Assembly: GCA_900467685.1 (NCBI GenBank)
Contig: UBQX01000025.1
Location: 62,001 to 126,000 of the forward strand
DNA: 64,000 nt
Direction: 5' to 3'
From: Hyphomicrobiales bacterium
Lineage (GTDB): Bacteria > Pseudomonadota > Alphaproteobacteria > Rhizobiales > Rhizobiaceae
The first letter of the stretch is position 1, and each line of letters begins with the position of its first letter. The notes beneath the pieces are model-generated. The model was not told the DNA's origin. It saw only the letters and a program-made list of their open reading frames with translations, and did no database searches. Positions 53,201-64,000 of this stretch are shown here, piece after piece. A program made the translations under genes and the position numbers.

Positions 53201-54238
53201 TCAGGGATACGGATGTTTTCCGCCGCGAAAGTCGGTGACGGTGAGGCCGGCTTGGTCAACCGCATGCTCCGCCGCATTCACATAAGCCTTGCCGTGACCG
53301 CCCGGAATGTCGAGCACGTAATGCGGCTGGCAAAGCCCCGATAGCCTGCCGCGCAGCGAGGAGACCAGCGCCTGGCCTTCCTCGATGGTGAGACGGAAAT
53401 GCGAGGTGCCGGGGGCAAGGTCCGGGTGGTGCAGGTAATAGGGCTTGATGCGGTTTTCGACGAAGGTACGCATCAGCTCCGCCAGCACCTCCGCATCGTC
53501 GTTGACACCCTTCAGCAGCACCGACTGGCTGACCATGGCAATGCCGGCATCGACGAGACGCGCACAGGCCCTGCGCCCGGACTCGGTAAATTCGTCCCCA
53601 TGGTTGGCGTGGAGCGCGACATACACGCTCTTGCCGGTGGCCCTCAGCAGCGCGATCAGCTCGCCAGAAATCCGCTCGGGGTCGACGAGCGGGACGCGGG
53701 AATGGATGCGGATGACCTTCACATGGTCGATCCGGCTCAGCGGTGCCAGCAGCCGTTCAAGCCGCCGGGGAGAGAGGACCAGCGGATCACCACCGGTCAG
53801 GATGACTTCCCAGATGTCTTCGTGCTCGCGGATATAGGCGAGCGCCGCATCCAGTTTTTCCGCCGCCAGCAGGCCATCGCCCGCCGGGCCGACCATCTCG
53901 CGGCGGAAGCAGAAGCGGCAATAGACCGGGCAGACATGCACGGCCTTTAGCAGCACGCGATCCGGATAGCGATGCACGACGCCTTCGACGGGTGTGAAGC
54001 GCTTGTCGGAGATCGGGTCGGCGCTTTCCTCCGGCAGCGTGTCGAGTTCGCGGGCGTCGGGGATGAACTGCCGCGCCATGGCGCTGTCCGGTCCCGCGCG
54101 CTCGATCAGCGCCGCCATTTCCGGCGTCACGGCCACCGCATAGCGGGCGGCGACGGCGTCGAGGGCGGGGGAGGGCTCTACCAGCCCCGCCATGGCAAGA
54201 TCGTCCAATGAGTTGAGCGAAACGCCGGCCTTGATCAT
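53201..54238 (-). CDS. epmB: EF-P beta-lysylation protein EpmB (lysine 2,3-aminomutase-like radical SAM enzyme)
   Basis: A protein of 345 residues. The radical SAM cluster motif is CPVYCRFC (C103, C107, C110), followed by VILTGGDPLVLSP, IRIHSRVPLVDPERI, YVALHANHGDEF and YYLHHPDLAPGTSHFR, as in lysine 2,3-aminomutases. The length is close to short EpmB proteins (about 340 residues) rather than clostridial aminomutases (about 420). It converts L-lysine to (R)-beta-lysine for attachment to EF-P. Its 5' end overlaps the epmA stop by 4 bp, and efp lies next door in the opposite direction, so the pathway is clear from context. Confidence 0.93.
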   Translation of the reverse strand: MIKAGVSLNSLDDLAMAGLVEPSPALDAVAARYAVAVTPEMAALIERAGPDSAMARQFIPDARELDTLPEESADPISDKRFTPVEGVVHRYPDRVLLKAVHVCPVYCRFCFRREMVGPAGDGLLAAEKLDAALAYIREHEDIWEVILTGGDPLVLSPRRLERLLAPLSRIDHVKVIRIHSRVPLVDPERISGELIALLRATGKSVYVALHANHGDEFTESGRRACARLVDAGIAMVSQSVLLKGVNDDAEVLAELMRTFVENRIKPYYLHHPDLAPGTSHFRLTIEEGQALVSSLRGRLSGLCQPHYVLDIPGGHGKAYVNAAEHAVDQAGLTVTDFRGGKHPYP

Positions 54239-55311
54239 GGGGCGGACCCCGCCATAAATTCAGCGACGGGCGTCCAGATGACATCCTCGATCTTGCGCGC
54301 GCCGGTCGCGAGCATGGCCAGCCGGTCGAAGCCGAGCGCGATGCCGCTGGCCTCGGGCATGATCGTCAGCGCTTCCAGAAAATCCTCGTCCAGCGGATAG
54401 CGCTCGCCATAGATGCGAGCCTTTTCGGCCATTTCCATCTCGAAGCGGCGGCGCTGTTCGGCGGCGTCGGTGAGTTCGCCGAAGGCATTCGCCAGTTCGA
54501 CGCCGCAGGCGTAGAGCTCGAAGCGTTCGGCGACGCGGCCGTCCTTCGGCGCGCGGCGGGCCAGTGCCGCTTCGGCCACCGGATATTCGCAGAGGATCGT
54601 CGCGCAGCCTTGGCCCAGATGCGGTTCAACCTTGCCGACGATCACCTTGGAGAAGAGGTCCGCCCAGGTGTCGTCATCGGAGACGGAAAGACCCTGCGTG
54701 CGCATCTGTGTGGCCAGCGCCTCGCGGTCCGTCGTGCCATCGGCATGGATCGTCGCCAGCAGGTCGATATCGGCATGGCGGGCAAAGGCCTCGGCGACAG
54801 TCAGCCGTTCGGGCTCGGCAAAGGGGTCGCATTCGTGGCCGGCGAAGCGGAAGCGGTCGATGCCGGTCGTGCGGGCGGAAACTGCCAGCAGATCGGCACA
54901 GTCGGTCATCAGCTGGTCGTAGGTCTCGCCGGCGCGATACCATTCCAGCATGGTGAATTCCGGATGGTGCAGCGGCCCGCGTTCGCGGTTGCGCCAGACA
55001 TGGGCGAAGGTGCAGAGGCGCGTCTCGCCGGCGGCCAGAAGTTTCTTGGCGGCGAATTCCGGCGAGGTGTGGAGATAGAAGGGGAGCGCTGTGCCATCGA
55101 TGGTCAGCGCCTGCGTCTCGAAGGCATGCAAATGCGCCTCGTTGCCGGGCGAGACCTGCAAAGCCGCAGTCTCGACCTCGACGAAATCGCGCTCGGCAAA
55201 CCACAGCCTGAAGGCGGCCATGAGACGGTTGCGGCCGAGGAGCAGGGGCCGGCGGTCGGCATGGATATGCGGCTCCCACCAGGGGCTTTTCTCGCGGCTC
55301 TTCTCGATCAT
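54235..55311 (-). CDS. epmA: EF-P--lysine ligase EpmA (GenX/PoxA)
   Basis: A protein of 358 residues resembling the catalytic core of class II lysyl-tRNA synthetase without the anticodon-binding domain. Motif 2 is seen in LCTFAHVWRNRERGPLHHPEFTMLEWY, and motif 3 in ASGIALGFDRLAMLATGA. It activates (R)-beta-lysine with ATP and transfers it to a lysine of EF-P. It is co-directional with epmB (4-bp overlap) and divergent from efp; the 154 bp between epmA and efp probably hold both promoters. Confidence 0.95.
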   Translation of the reverse strand: MIEKSREKSPWWEPHIHADRRPLLLGRNRLMAAFRLWFAERDFVEVETAALQVSPGNEAHLHAFETQALTIDGTALPFYLHTSPEFAAKKLLAAGETRLCTFAHVWRNRERGPLHHPEFTMLEWYRAGETYDQLMTDCADLLAVSARTTGIDRFRFAGHECDPFAEPERLTVAEAFARHADIDLLATIHADGTTDREALATQMRTQGLSVSDDDTWADLFSKVIVGKVEPHLGQGCATILCEYPVAEAALARRAPKDGRVAERFELYACGVELANAFGELTDAAEQRRRFEMEMAEKARIYGERYPLDEDFLEALTIMPEASGIALGFDRLAMLATGARKIEDVIWTPVAEFMAGSAP

Positions 55312-55465
55312 CGTCCGGTTACTCTCGAAGTCCGGCGAAATCTTCGCGTGCGGACTGGCCTTTTGCCTGAAATTGCGTTAGTGCGCCCGCAATGAACATT
55401 TCGGAACGCGGGCGGGCCATGCCGGTCCCTTTAAGGCGCGTTTCATCGAGATACAAGGACGTCTT

Positions 55466-56035
55466 ATGGTCAAGATCATCGCCTCGTCGGTCCGCAAGGG
55501 CAATGTCCTCGAAGTCGAGGGCAAGCTTTATGTCGTTCTGACCGCCCAGAACTTCCACCCCGGCAAGGGCACGCCGGTCACGCAGGTTGACATGCGCCGC
55601 ATCGTCGATGGCGTGAAGGTGTCGGAGCGCTGGAAGACGACGGAACAGGTCGAGCGCGCCTTCGTTGAAGACACGGCGCATTCCTACCTCTACAACGACG
55701 ATGAAGGCTTCCACTTCATGAACCCGGAAACCTATGACCAGCTGGTCATGGACAAGGAATCCGTGGGCGATGCCGCTGCCTATCTCGAAGAAGGCATGAG
55801 CGTCATTCTCTCGGTTCACGAAGGCCGTGCGCTGGCGCTCGAACTGCCGCGCCACGCGACGCTCGAAATCATGGAAACCGAGCCGGTCGTCAAGGGCCAG
55901 ACGGCGTCCTCGTCCTACAAGCCGGCGATCCTGTCGAACGGCGTCCGCACGCTCGTCCCCGGCCACATCACCCCCGGCACGCGCGTCGTCATCCTGACGG
56001 AAGACGGTTCCTACGTCGAACGCGCCAAGGATTGA
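55466..56035 (+). CDS. efp: Elongation factor P
   Basis: A protein of 189 residues, the standard length with one KOW-like and two OB domains. The modification loop is FHPGKGTPV with K34 at the tip, the lysine used by the EpmA/EpmB pathway encoded alongside. The C-terminal signature [31 protein letters not shown] is typical. It relieves ribosome stalling at polyproline stretches. AAGGA precedes the ATG. A strong terminator follows. Confidence 0.97.
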   Translation: MVKIIASSVRKGNVLEVEGKLYVVLTAQNFHPGKGTPVTQVDMRRIVDGVKVSERWKTTEQVERAFVEDTAHSYLYNDDEGFHFMNPETYDQLVMDKESVGDAAAYLEEGMSVILSVHEGRALALELPRHATLEIMETEPVVKGQTASSSYKPAILSNGVRTLVPGHITPGTRVVILTEDGSYVERAKD

Positions 56036-56075
56036 TGTTTCGCGGCATCGGTTGCCGCACCATCTCTTGAATGAC

Positions 56076-56116
56076 AAAGGGCGCTCAACCCAGACCGGGG
56101 AGCGCCCTTTGCTTTT
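56076..56116 (+). terminator. Rho-independent terminator after efp
   Basis: AAAGGGCGCTC (56076-56086) pairs perfectly with GAGCGCCCTTT (56100-56110) around a 13-base loop, followed by GCTTTT. The next 230 bp, up to the DUF1989 gene, show no gene. Confidence 0.85.
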
Positions 56117-56348
56117 ACCCGGACAATCGCGAACGCGCAGCCGAACGGCGCAGCAGGCGATCTTCGATGACGGGTGGTGAATGATAGATATGGTGCCGGA
56201 GCAGGAATTCAAGACCTCCCGGCGGGCGTGAGTTCGGCCACCTGAATAGCGTGACGCATCGCTGATCCACAGGCCGGCGTGGCGGGATGCTTGCCAGGCG
56301 TGAACGAAGGCGTAAACGTGAGGGCTCGCGATCAACTGGAGCTTTCGC

Positions 56349-57203
56349 ATGTCCCTCGATACCCGTCCCGTGCCGCCCCCTGACGCCGCTGCGCGCCGCG
56401 CCGTCAAGCCCGTGGTCTGCTACCCGGTTGAAACCTTGCCGGTGCCGGACATGGACCGGCTCAAGGCTGTGCGGGAGACACTGACGAAGATCGATGAAGT
56501 CATCGTGCCGCCGCGGGAGGGCAAGACGTTCAACGTGCCGAAGGGACATTTCTTCCGCATCGTCAGCGTCGAGGGTCCGCAGGTCGGCGATCTAAACCTC
56601 TGGAACGCGAACGATCTCAACGAGCGCTTCTTCAGCGGCAAGACGCGGGCGCTGCATGCGACCCATGTCACCACCGGCAACCGGCTGTGGAGCAATCTGC
56701 CCAACCTGCGCCCCATGGCGACGATCACGCATGACACGCTCGGCTGGTATGGCTTCGATGAATATGGCGGCGGCGTTCACGATGTGATCGGCACGCGCTG
56801 CGATCCCTACACGCATCGCCTGCTCTCCGGCGGCGACTATCACCATTGCTGCCATTCCAACCTGTGCGGGGCGCTGTCGGAGGCGCGCGGCATTTCGATG
56901 AAGGAGGCGGAGCCCTATGTGCACGATGTGCTCAATGTCTTCATGTGCACCGGCTTTACCAAGGATACGCATCAGTATTTCATGAAGGCGAGCCCGGTGC
57001 GGCCCGGCGACTTCCTGGAGATGTTTGCGGAGATCGATCTGCTCGGCGGCTTGTCGGCCTGTCCGGGTGGCGATTGCAGTTCCGAACACTCGAGCGATAC
57101 GGCCGCCTGCCATCCGCTCAAGGTCGAGATATTCCGGCCGGACATGGCGCTTTTGGCCGACTGGCCGTTCCCGGAGCGGAATGCCTATCGCGGCAGGCCC
57201 TGA
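56349..57203 (+). CDS. DUF1989 / urea carboxylase-associated family protein
   Basis: A protein of 284 residues. Family-typical segments are VPPREGKTFNVPKGHFFRIVSVEGPQVGDLNLWNANDLNERF, TRALHATHVTTGNRLWSNL, GCHS-type YHHCCHSNLCGAL, and SPVRPGDFLEMFAEIDLLGGLSACPGGDCSS. Conserved Cys and His residues (YHHCCH and CPGGDC) suggest metal binding. Relatives near urea carboxylase are linked to guanidine or urea carboxylation, but no carboxylase is nearby, so the role here is open. GGAG lies about eight bases before the ATG. It converges with the chemoreceptor gene. Confidence 0.87.
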   Translation: MSLDTRPVPPPDAAARRAVKPVVCYPVETLPVPDMDRLKAVRETLTKIDEVIVPPREGKTFNVPKGHFFRIVSVEGPQVGDLNLWNANDLNERFFSGKTRALHATHVTTGNRLWSNLPNLRPMATITHDTLGWYGFDEYGGGVHDVIGTRCDPYTHRLLSGGDYHHCCHSNLCGALSEARGISMKEAEPYVHDVLNVFMCTGFTKDTHQYFMKASPVRPGDFLEMFAEIDLLGGLSACPGGDCSSEHSSDTAACHPLKVEIFRPDMALLADWPFPERNAYRGRP

Positions 57204-57210
57204 AGTCCCG

Positions 57211-57241
57211 AAAAGAAAAGGCGGCGCAGATAAGCGCCGCC
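57211..57241 (-). terminator. Rho-independent terminator of the chemoreceptor gene
   Basis: GGCGGCGC (57220-57227) pairs with GCGCCGCC (57234-57241) around a 6-base loop. Read on the minus strand the stem is followed by TTTTCTTTT (57219-57211), so it serves the minus-strand gene. A second 7-bp hairpin, ACAGGCC/GGCCTGT (57261-57278), lies directly after the stop codon. Confidence 0.75.
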
Positions 57242-57279
57242 CCATCTCTGGCTGATTGTCACAGGCCGAGCGGCCTGTC

Positions 57280-59916
<2,637 letters not shown>

Positions 59917-62900
59917 ATGTCGATTAAAGCCAGTATCTATCACCTGACACATTACAAATACGACAAGCCCATCATTCTGGGGCCGCAGATCATCCGGCTC
60001 AAACCGGCGTCGCATTCCAAGACCAAGGTGATCAGCCACTCGCTGAAGGTCACGCCGGAAAATCACTTCGTCAATCTCCAGCAGGATCCCTACGGCAACT
60101 ATCTCGCCCGCTTCGTCTTTCCCGATCCCGTCACCGAGCTGAAGATCGAGGTCGATCTCGTTGCCGACATGACGGTCTACAACCCGTTCGACTTCTTCGT
60201 CGAGGAACAGGCCGAGCATTACCCCTTCGACTATCCGGAAGATCTGAAGGAAGACCTCTCCATCTATATGAAGCCCGAGCCGGCGGGGCCGCTGCTCAAG
60301 GAGCTTCTGAAGGGCATCGACCGCAAGCGCCAGCGCACCGTCGACATGGTGGTGGGCATCAATGCGATGCTGCAGAACCGGACGGAATACACGATCCGCA
60401 TGGAGCCCGGCGTGCAGACGCCGGAAGAGACGCTGAAGCTTGCCAAGGGCTCCTGCCGCGATTCGAGCTGGCTGCTGGTGCAGATCCTGCGCCATCTGGG
60501 CTTCGCCGCGCGCTTCGTCTCGGGCTATCTCATCCAGCTGACGCCGGATTTGAAGGCGCTGGACGGCCCGTCCGGCACGGAGGTGGACTTCACCGATCTG
60601 CATGCCTGGACGGAAGTCTATCTTCCGGGCGCCGGCTGGGTCGGTCTCGATCCGACCTCGGGGCTTCTCGCCGGCGAAAGCCATATTCCGCTCGCCGCGA
60701 CGCCCCATTACAAGAACGCCGCCCCGATCTCGGGTGGCTATTTCGGCGAGGCGAAGACCGAGTTCGACTTCGACATGAAGGTCATGCGCGTTGCCGAACA
60801 TCCGCGTATCACCAAGCCCTTCTCGGATGAAAGCTGGGATGCGCTCAATGCGCTCGGCGAAAAGGTGGATGCCTATCTCGATCAGGCCGATGTGCGCCTC
60901 ACCATGGGTGGCGAGCCGACCTTCGTCTCCATCGACGATTTCCAGTCCGACGAATGGAACACGGCCGCCGTCGGTCCGCAGAAGCGCGACCGCGCCGATG
61001 TGCTGATCCGCAAGCTGCGCGAGCGCTTCGCGCCGGGCGGCTTCCTGCATTACGGGCAGGGCAAGTGGTATCCGGGCGAAAGCCTGCCGCGCTGGACATT
61101 CTCGCTCTACTGGCGCAAGGACGGGCTGCCGATCTGGAACCAGCCGAAGCTGATTGCGGCGGAAGCGCAGGACTACAAGGTTTCTCATGAGGATGCCGGC
61201 AAGTTCGCGGCAGCACTTGCCATCGAGCTCGATGTCAGGCCGGAATTCGCGACGCCCGCCTTCGAGGATACGGCCGAATGGCTGATCAAGGAGGCGAACC
61301 TTCCGGAGAATGTCGATCCGGCGAATTCGAAGCTCGAAAATCCGGAAGAGCGCAGCCGCATCGCCAAGGTGTTCGAGCGCGGGCTGACCAAGCCGACCGG
61401 CTATGTGCTGCCGGTGCAGGCCTGGAATTCGCGTGCTAGCGGCCGGACCTGGATTTCGGAGAAGTGGAGCACGCGGCGCGGCCGCCTGTTCCTGATCCCC
61501 GGCGACTCACCCATCGGCTTCCGCCTGCCGCTTGGCTCACTCGTCTTCATCCCGGCATCGCAATTCCCCTATATCGTGCCGACCGACCCATCGGTCGAGC
61601 GTCCGCCGCTGCCGGACTACCGGCAGGACAAGGGCCGGCTGATGCCGGAACATTCGCTGCAGCCGGACAAGGCGACGACGCCGATCCAGCAGCAGGCGCT
61701 GTCCGAAATCGAAGGCCGCGTGCGCACGGCCATTTCCATCGAACCGCGCGACGGCCGCCTTTGCGTCTTCATGCCGCCGACAGAGACGCTGGAGGATTAT
61801 CTGGACCTCATCGCCTCTGCCGAGCGGGCGGCGGCGCATCTGAACCTGCCGATCCATATCGAGGGCTATACGCCGCCGCAGGATGAGCGCCTGAATGTCA
61901 TGAAGGTGACGCCCGATCCGGGTGTCATCGAGGTCAACGTGCATCCGGCTTCCAACTGGAAGGAATGCGTTGAGATCACCACGGCGCTCTACGAGGAGGC
62001 GCGGCAGTCGCGACTCGGCGCCGACAAGTTCATGATCGACGGTCGGCATACCGGGACTGGCGGCGGCAACCACGTCGTTGTCGGCGGCTCGAACCCGAAT
62101 GACAGCCCGTTCCTGCGACGGCCGGACCTGCTCAAGAGTCTCGTGCTGCACTGGCAGCGCCATCCGTCGCTCTCCTATCTCTTCTCGGGCCTGTTCATCG
62201 GCCCGACGAGCCAGGCGCCGCGTATCGACGAGGCGCGGCATGATGCGCTCTATGAGCTGGAGATCGCGCTCGCCCAGGTGCCGCTGCCGGGCAAGGGCCT
62301 GCCGCCGCTGCCCTGGCTGGTGGACCGGCTGTTCCGCAATCTGCTCACCGACTCGACGGGCAACACCCACCGGTCGGAAATCTGTATCGACAAGATGTTC
62401 TCGCCGGACGGGCCGACGGGGCGGCTGGGGCTCGTCGAGTTCCGCGGCTTCGAAATGCCGCCGAATGCGCGCATGAGCCTTGCCCAGCAATTGCTGGTCC
62501 GGGCGCTGATCGCGCGCTTCTGGAAGAACCCGATCGAAGGCAATTTTGTCCGCTGGGGGACCTCTCTCGCCGACCGTTTCATGCTGCCTTACTACGTCTG
62601 GAAGGACTTCCTCGATGTGCTGGCCGATCTCAAGGCGAACGGCTTCGAGTTCCGACCGGAATGGTTCTCGGCGCAGCTGGAGTTCCGCTTCCCGTTCTGC
62701 GGCGAGGTGGAATATGAGGGCAACAAGCTCGAGGTCCGGCAGGCGCTCGAGCCGTGGCATGTCACGGGCGAGCAGGGGGCCGTCGGAGGCACGGTGCGCT
62801 ATGTCGACAGTTCCGTCGAGCGGCTTCAGGTGAAGTTCGAGACGGCTAACCCCGAGCGCTATCAGGTGACGTGCAACGGGCGGCTCGTGCCGCTCAAGGA

Positions 62901-63228
62901 GACCGACCAGCGTGGCGTGTCTGTGGGTGGCGTACGTTTCAAGGCGTGGCATCCGGCCTCGGGCATCCATCCGGTGCTCCCGGTCAACGCGCCGCTGACC
63001 TTCGACATCTACGATACATGGTCGAGCCGGTCGCTGGGCGGTTGCGTCTATCATGTCGCCCACCCCGGCGGGCGCAACTACGAGACATTCCCTGTGAATG
63101 GCAACGAGGCAGAGGCCAGACGCCTTGCGCGCTTCCTGCCTTCCGGGCATACCGGAGGCTTGTGGCTTTTCAGGGCCGATCCGCCGCATCCGGAATTCCC
63201 GATGACGCTGGATCTCAGGCGGCCCTGA
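59917..63228 (+). CDS. Transglutaminase-like family protein with DUF2126 domain
   Basis: A protein of 1,103 residues. The N-terminal part (about 1-270) has the transglutaminase N-domain ([11 protein letters not shown]) and a cysteine-protease-like core with a visible triad: C180 in GSCRDSSW, H229 in [11 protein letters not shown] and D245 in LDPTSG. The long remainder (from about residue 325) is DUF2126, with [29 protein letters not shown] and [20 protein letters not shown]. Such proteins are encoded next to circularly permuted ATP-grasp and alpha-E proteins in a cluster thought to make or process a peptide or amide bond; the product is not known. No signal peptide is seen, so it is probably cytoplasmic. 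The next gene follows after 25-58 bp. Confidence 0.92.
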   Translation: MSIKASIYHLTHYKYDKPIILGPQIIRLKPASHSKTKVISHSLKVTPENHFVNLQQDPYGNYLARFVFPDPVTELKIEVDLVADMTVYNPFDFFVEEQAEHYPFDYPEDLKEDLSIYMKPEPAGPLLKELLKGIDRKRQRTVDMVVGINAMLQNRTEYTIRMEPGVQTPEETLKLAKGSCRDSSWLLVQILRHLGFAARFVSGYLIQLTPDLKALDGPSGTEVDFTDLHAWTEVYLPGAGWVGLDPTSGLLAGESHIPLAATPHYKNAAPISGGYFGEAKTEFDFDMKVMRVAEHPRITKPFSDESWDALNALGEKVDAYLDQADVRLTMGGEPTFVSIDDFQSDEWNTAAVGPQKRDRADVLIRKLRERFAPGGFLHYGQGKWYPGESLPRWTFSLYWRKDGLPIWNQPKLIAAEAQDYKVSHEDAGKFAAALAIELDVRPEFATPAFEDTAEWLIKEANLPENVDPANSKLENPEERSRIAKVFERGLTKPTGYVLPVQAWNSRASGRTWISEKWSTRRGRLFLIPGDSPIGFRLPLGSLVFIPASQFPYIVPTDPSVERPPLPDYRQDKGRLMPEHSLQPDKATTPIQQQALSEIEGRVRTAISIEPRDGRLCVFMPPTETLEDYLDLIASAERAAAHLNLPIHIEGYTPPQDERLNVMKVTPDPGVIEVNVHPASNWKECVEITTALYEEARQSRLGADKFMIDGRHTGTGGGNHVVVGGSNPNDSPFLRRPDLLKSLVLHWQRHPSLSYLFSGLFIGPTSQAPRIDEARHDALYELEIALAQVPLPGKGLPPLPWLVDRLFRNLLTDSTGNTHRSEICIDKMFSPDGPTGRLGLVEFRGFEMPPNARMSLAQQLLVRALIARFWKNPIEGNFVRWGTSLADRFMLPYYVWKDFLDVLADLKANGFEFRPEWFSAQLEFRFPFCGEVEYEGNKLEVRQALEPWHVTGEQGAVGGTVRYVDSSVERLQVKFETANPERYQVTCNGRLVPLKETDQRGVSVGGVRFKAWHPASGIHPVLPVNAPLTFDIYDTWSSRSLGGCVYHVAHPGGRNYETFPVNGNEAEARRLARFLPSGHTGGLWLFRADPPHPEFPMTLDLRRP

Positions 63229-63253
63229 AAAGGGCGTTTTGGGGGTAATCGAC

Positions 63254-64000
63254 TTGGCAGGCGGGACTGCGGCAGACAAGAGACCGATGGCAGGGAGCAG
63301 GGTGGATACCCTGCTCGGCTATCGGCCGTTGCCCGGCATCGCCGACGAGATGATCGACCCGCAGGGCAAGGTGCGTCCTGTCTGGCAGCATCTGCTTGGC
63401 TATCTCGGCCGTCAGGACGAGCAGTCGATTGCCGACCGTTTTGCGACTGCCGACCGCTATCTCAGTGACGCCGGAGTGTTCTACCGTGCCTATGGCGGGC
63501 CGGGGACGTCGGAGCGCGACTGGCCGCTCTCGCATATCCCGGTGATGATTGCCGAAGACGAATGGGCGAAGATTTCCGAAGGGCTGGTGCAGCGCGCCGA
63601 GCTTTTGGAGCATATTGTCGGCGATATCTATGGCGAATGCCGCTTGGTCCGCGATGGACTTCTGCCTCCGCCGCTGGTGGCCTCCAATCCGGAGTTTCTC
63701 AGACCGATCGTCGGCTTGCAGCCCTCCGGCGGTCATCACCTGCATTTCTGTTCCTTCGAGATCGGGCGCGGGCCGGACGGCAACTGGTGGGTTCTGGCGG
63801 ATCGCACGCAGGCGCCGTCAGGTGCGGGCTTTGCACTGGAAAACCGCGTTGCGACCGCGCGCGCCTTCTCCGATCTCTATGCCGAAATGCATGTCCATCG
63901 GCTGGCTTCCTTTTTCGGGAACTTCCGCGATACGCTGCTCAACAAGCGCCGCAGCCGCGAGGAGCGGGTGGCGGTTCTGTCGCCGGGTTCGGCGAACGAA
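63254..64000 (+). CDS. Circularly permuted type 2 ATP-grasp protein (partial, cut by the window end)
   Basis: The frame is open to the last base. The sequence includes LLGYRPLPGIADEMIDPQGKVRPVW, WPLSHIPVMIAEDEW, RAELLEHIVGDIYGE, GLQPSGGHHLHFCSFEIGRGPDG, WWVLADRTQAPSGAGFALENR and SDLYAEMHVHRLASFF, all typical of the circularly permuted ATP-grasp family that accompanies DUF2126 transglutaminases and alpha-E proteins. The start is either a TTG at 63254, with GGGGG seven bases upstream, or an ATG at 63287. About 240 residues are visible; members can be about 470-800 residues, so the gene continues well past the window. Confidence 0.88.
   Translation, partial: MAGGTAADKRPMAGSRVDTLLGYRPLPGIADEMIDPQGKVRPVWQHLLGYLGRQDEQSIADRFATADRYLSDAGVFYRAYGGPGTSERDWPLSHIPVMIAEDEWAKISEGLVQRAELLEHIVGDIYGECRLVRDGLLPPPLVASNPEFLRPIVGLQPSGGHHLHFCSFEIGRGPDGNWWVLADRTQAPSGAGFALENRVATARAFSDLYAEMHVHRLASFFGNFRDTLLNKRRSREERVAVLSPGSANE

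Overview
The window reads as chromosome of an alphaproteobacterium of the order Hyphomicrobiales, most likely Rhizobiaceae. The left edge has the order hisD - UPF0262 - LMW phosphatase - infA - maf - yacG - tRNA-Phe, which I recognise from rhizobia. A speF-type leader lies upstream of an ornithine decarboxylase, a rhizobial-style PHO box lies upstream of pstSCAB, and coding sequence is GC-rich throughout. No ribosomal RNA gene, CRISPR array or transposase was seen.

Layout: 1-2463 is housekeeping core ending in tRNA-Phe(GAA). 2512-3851 is a small disturbed segment: an AT-richer orphan gene with PIN-like features, then a 264-bp 3' fragment of a nickel/cobalt exporter gene. 3852-4278 is an AT-rich non-coding stretch with an inverted repeat. 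4279-43524 is the striking part: one uninterrupted 31.9-kb gene for a 10,640-residue LEPR-XLL-type giant protein, followed on the same strand by five closely spaced genes (a DUF3467 protein, a GAF-HlyD fusion, a PqqD-like/M50/HlyD membrane fusion, a short SecA-like ATPase and a periplasmic adaptor). The intact nicO gene at 43573-44727 has the same 264 bp at its 3' end, so the giant locus lies between two direct repeats 39,982 bp apart.

From 43.5 kb on, the window returns to ordinary rhizobial genes: nicO-DUF1007, a LysR regulator, the speF leader and ornithine decarboxylase, a GNAT acetyltransferase, pstSCAB, epmB-epmA facing efp, a DUF1989 protein, a chemoreceptor, a transglutaminase/DUF2126 protein and the start of its usual ATP-grasp partner, cut by the window edge.

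Main interpretation: 4279-43524 looks like a self-contained surface-protein and export locus. The cargo carries internal RTX calcium-binding repeats, five parallel beta-helix regions, two malectin-like modules and about 24 cadherin-like repeats, so it is probably a filamentous adhesin. The neighbours supply three HlyD-type adaptor modules, an M50 peptidase-like membrane protein with a PqqD-like N-terminus, and a SecA-type motor. No ABC transporter and no TolC-type outer-membrane gene is present in the window, so a SecA-like ATPase would replace the usual type I ABC ATPase. That mechanism is inference; the gene content is read directly from the sequence.
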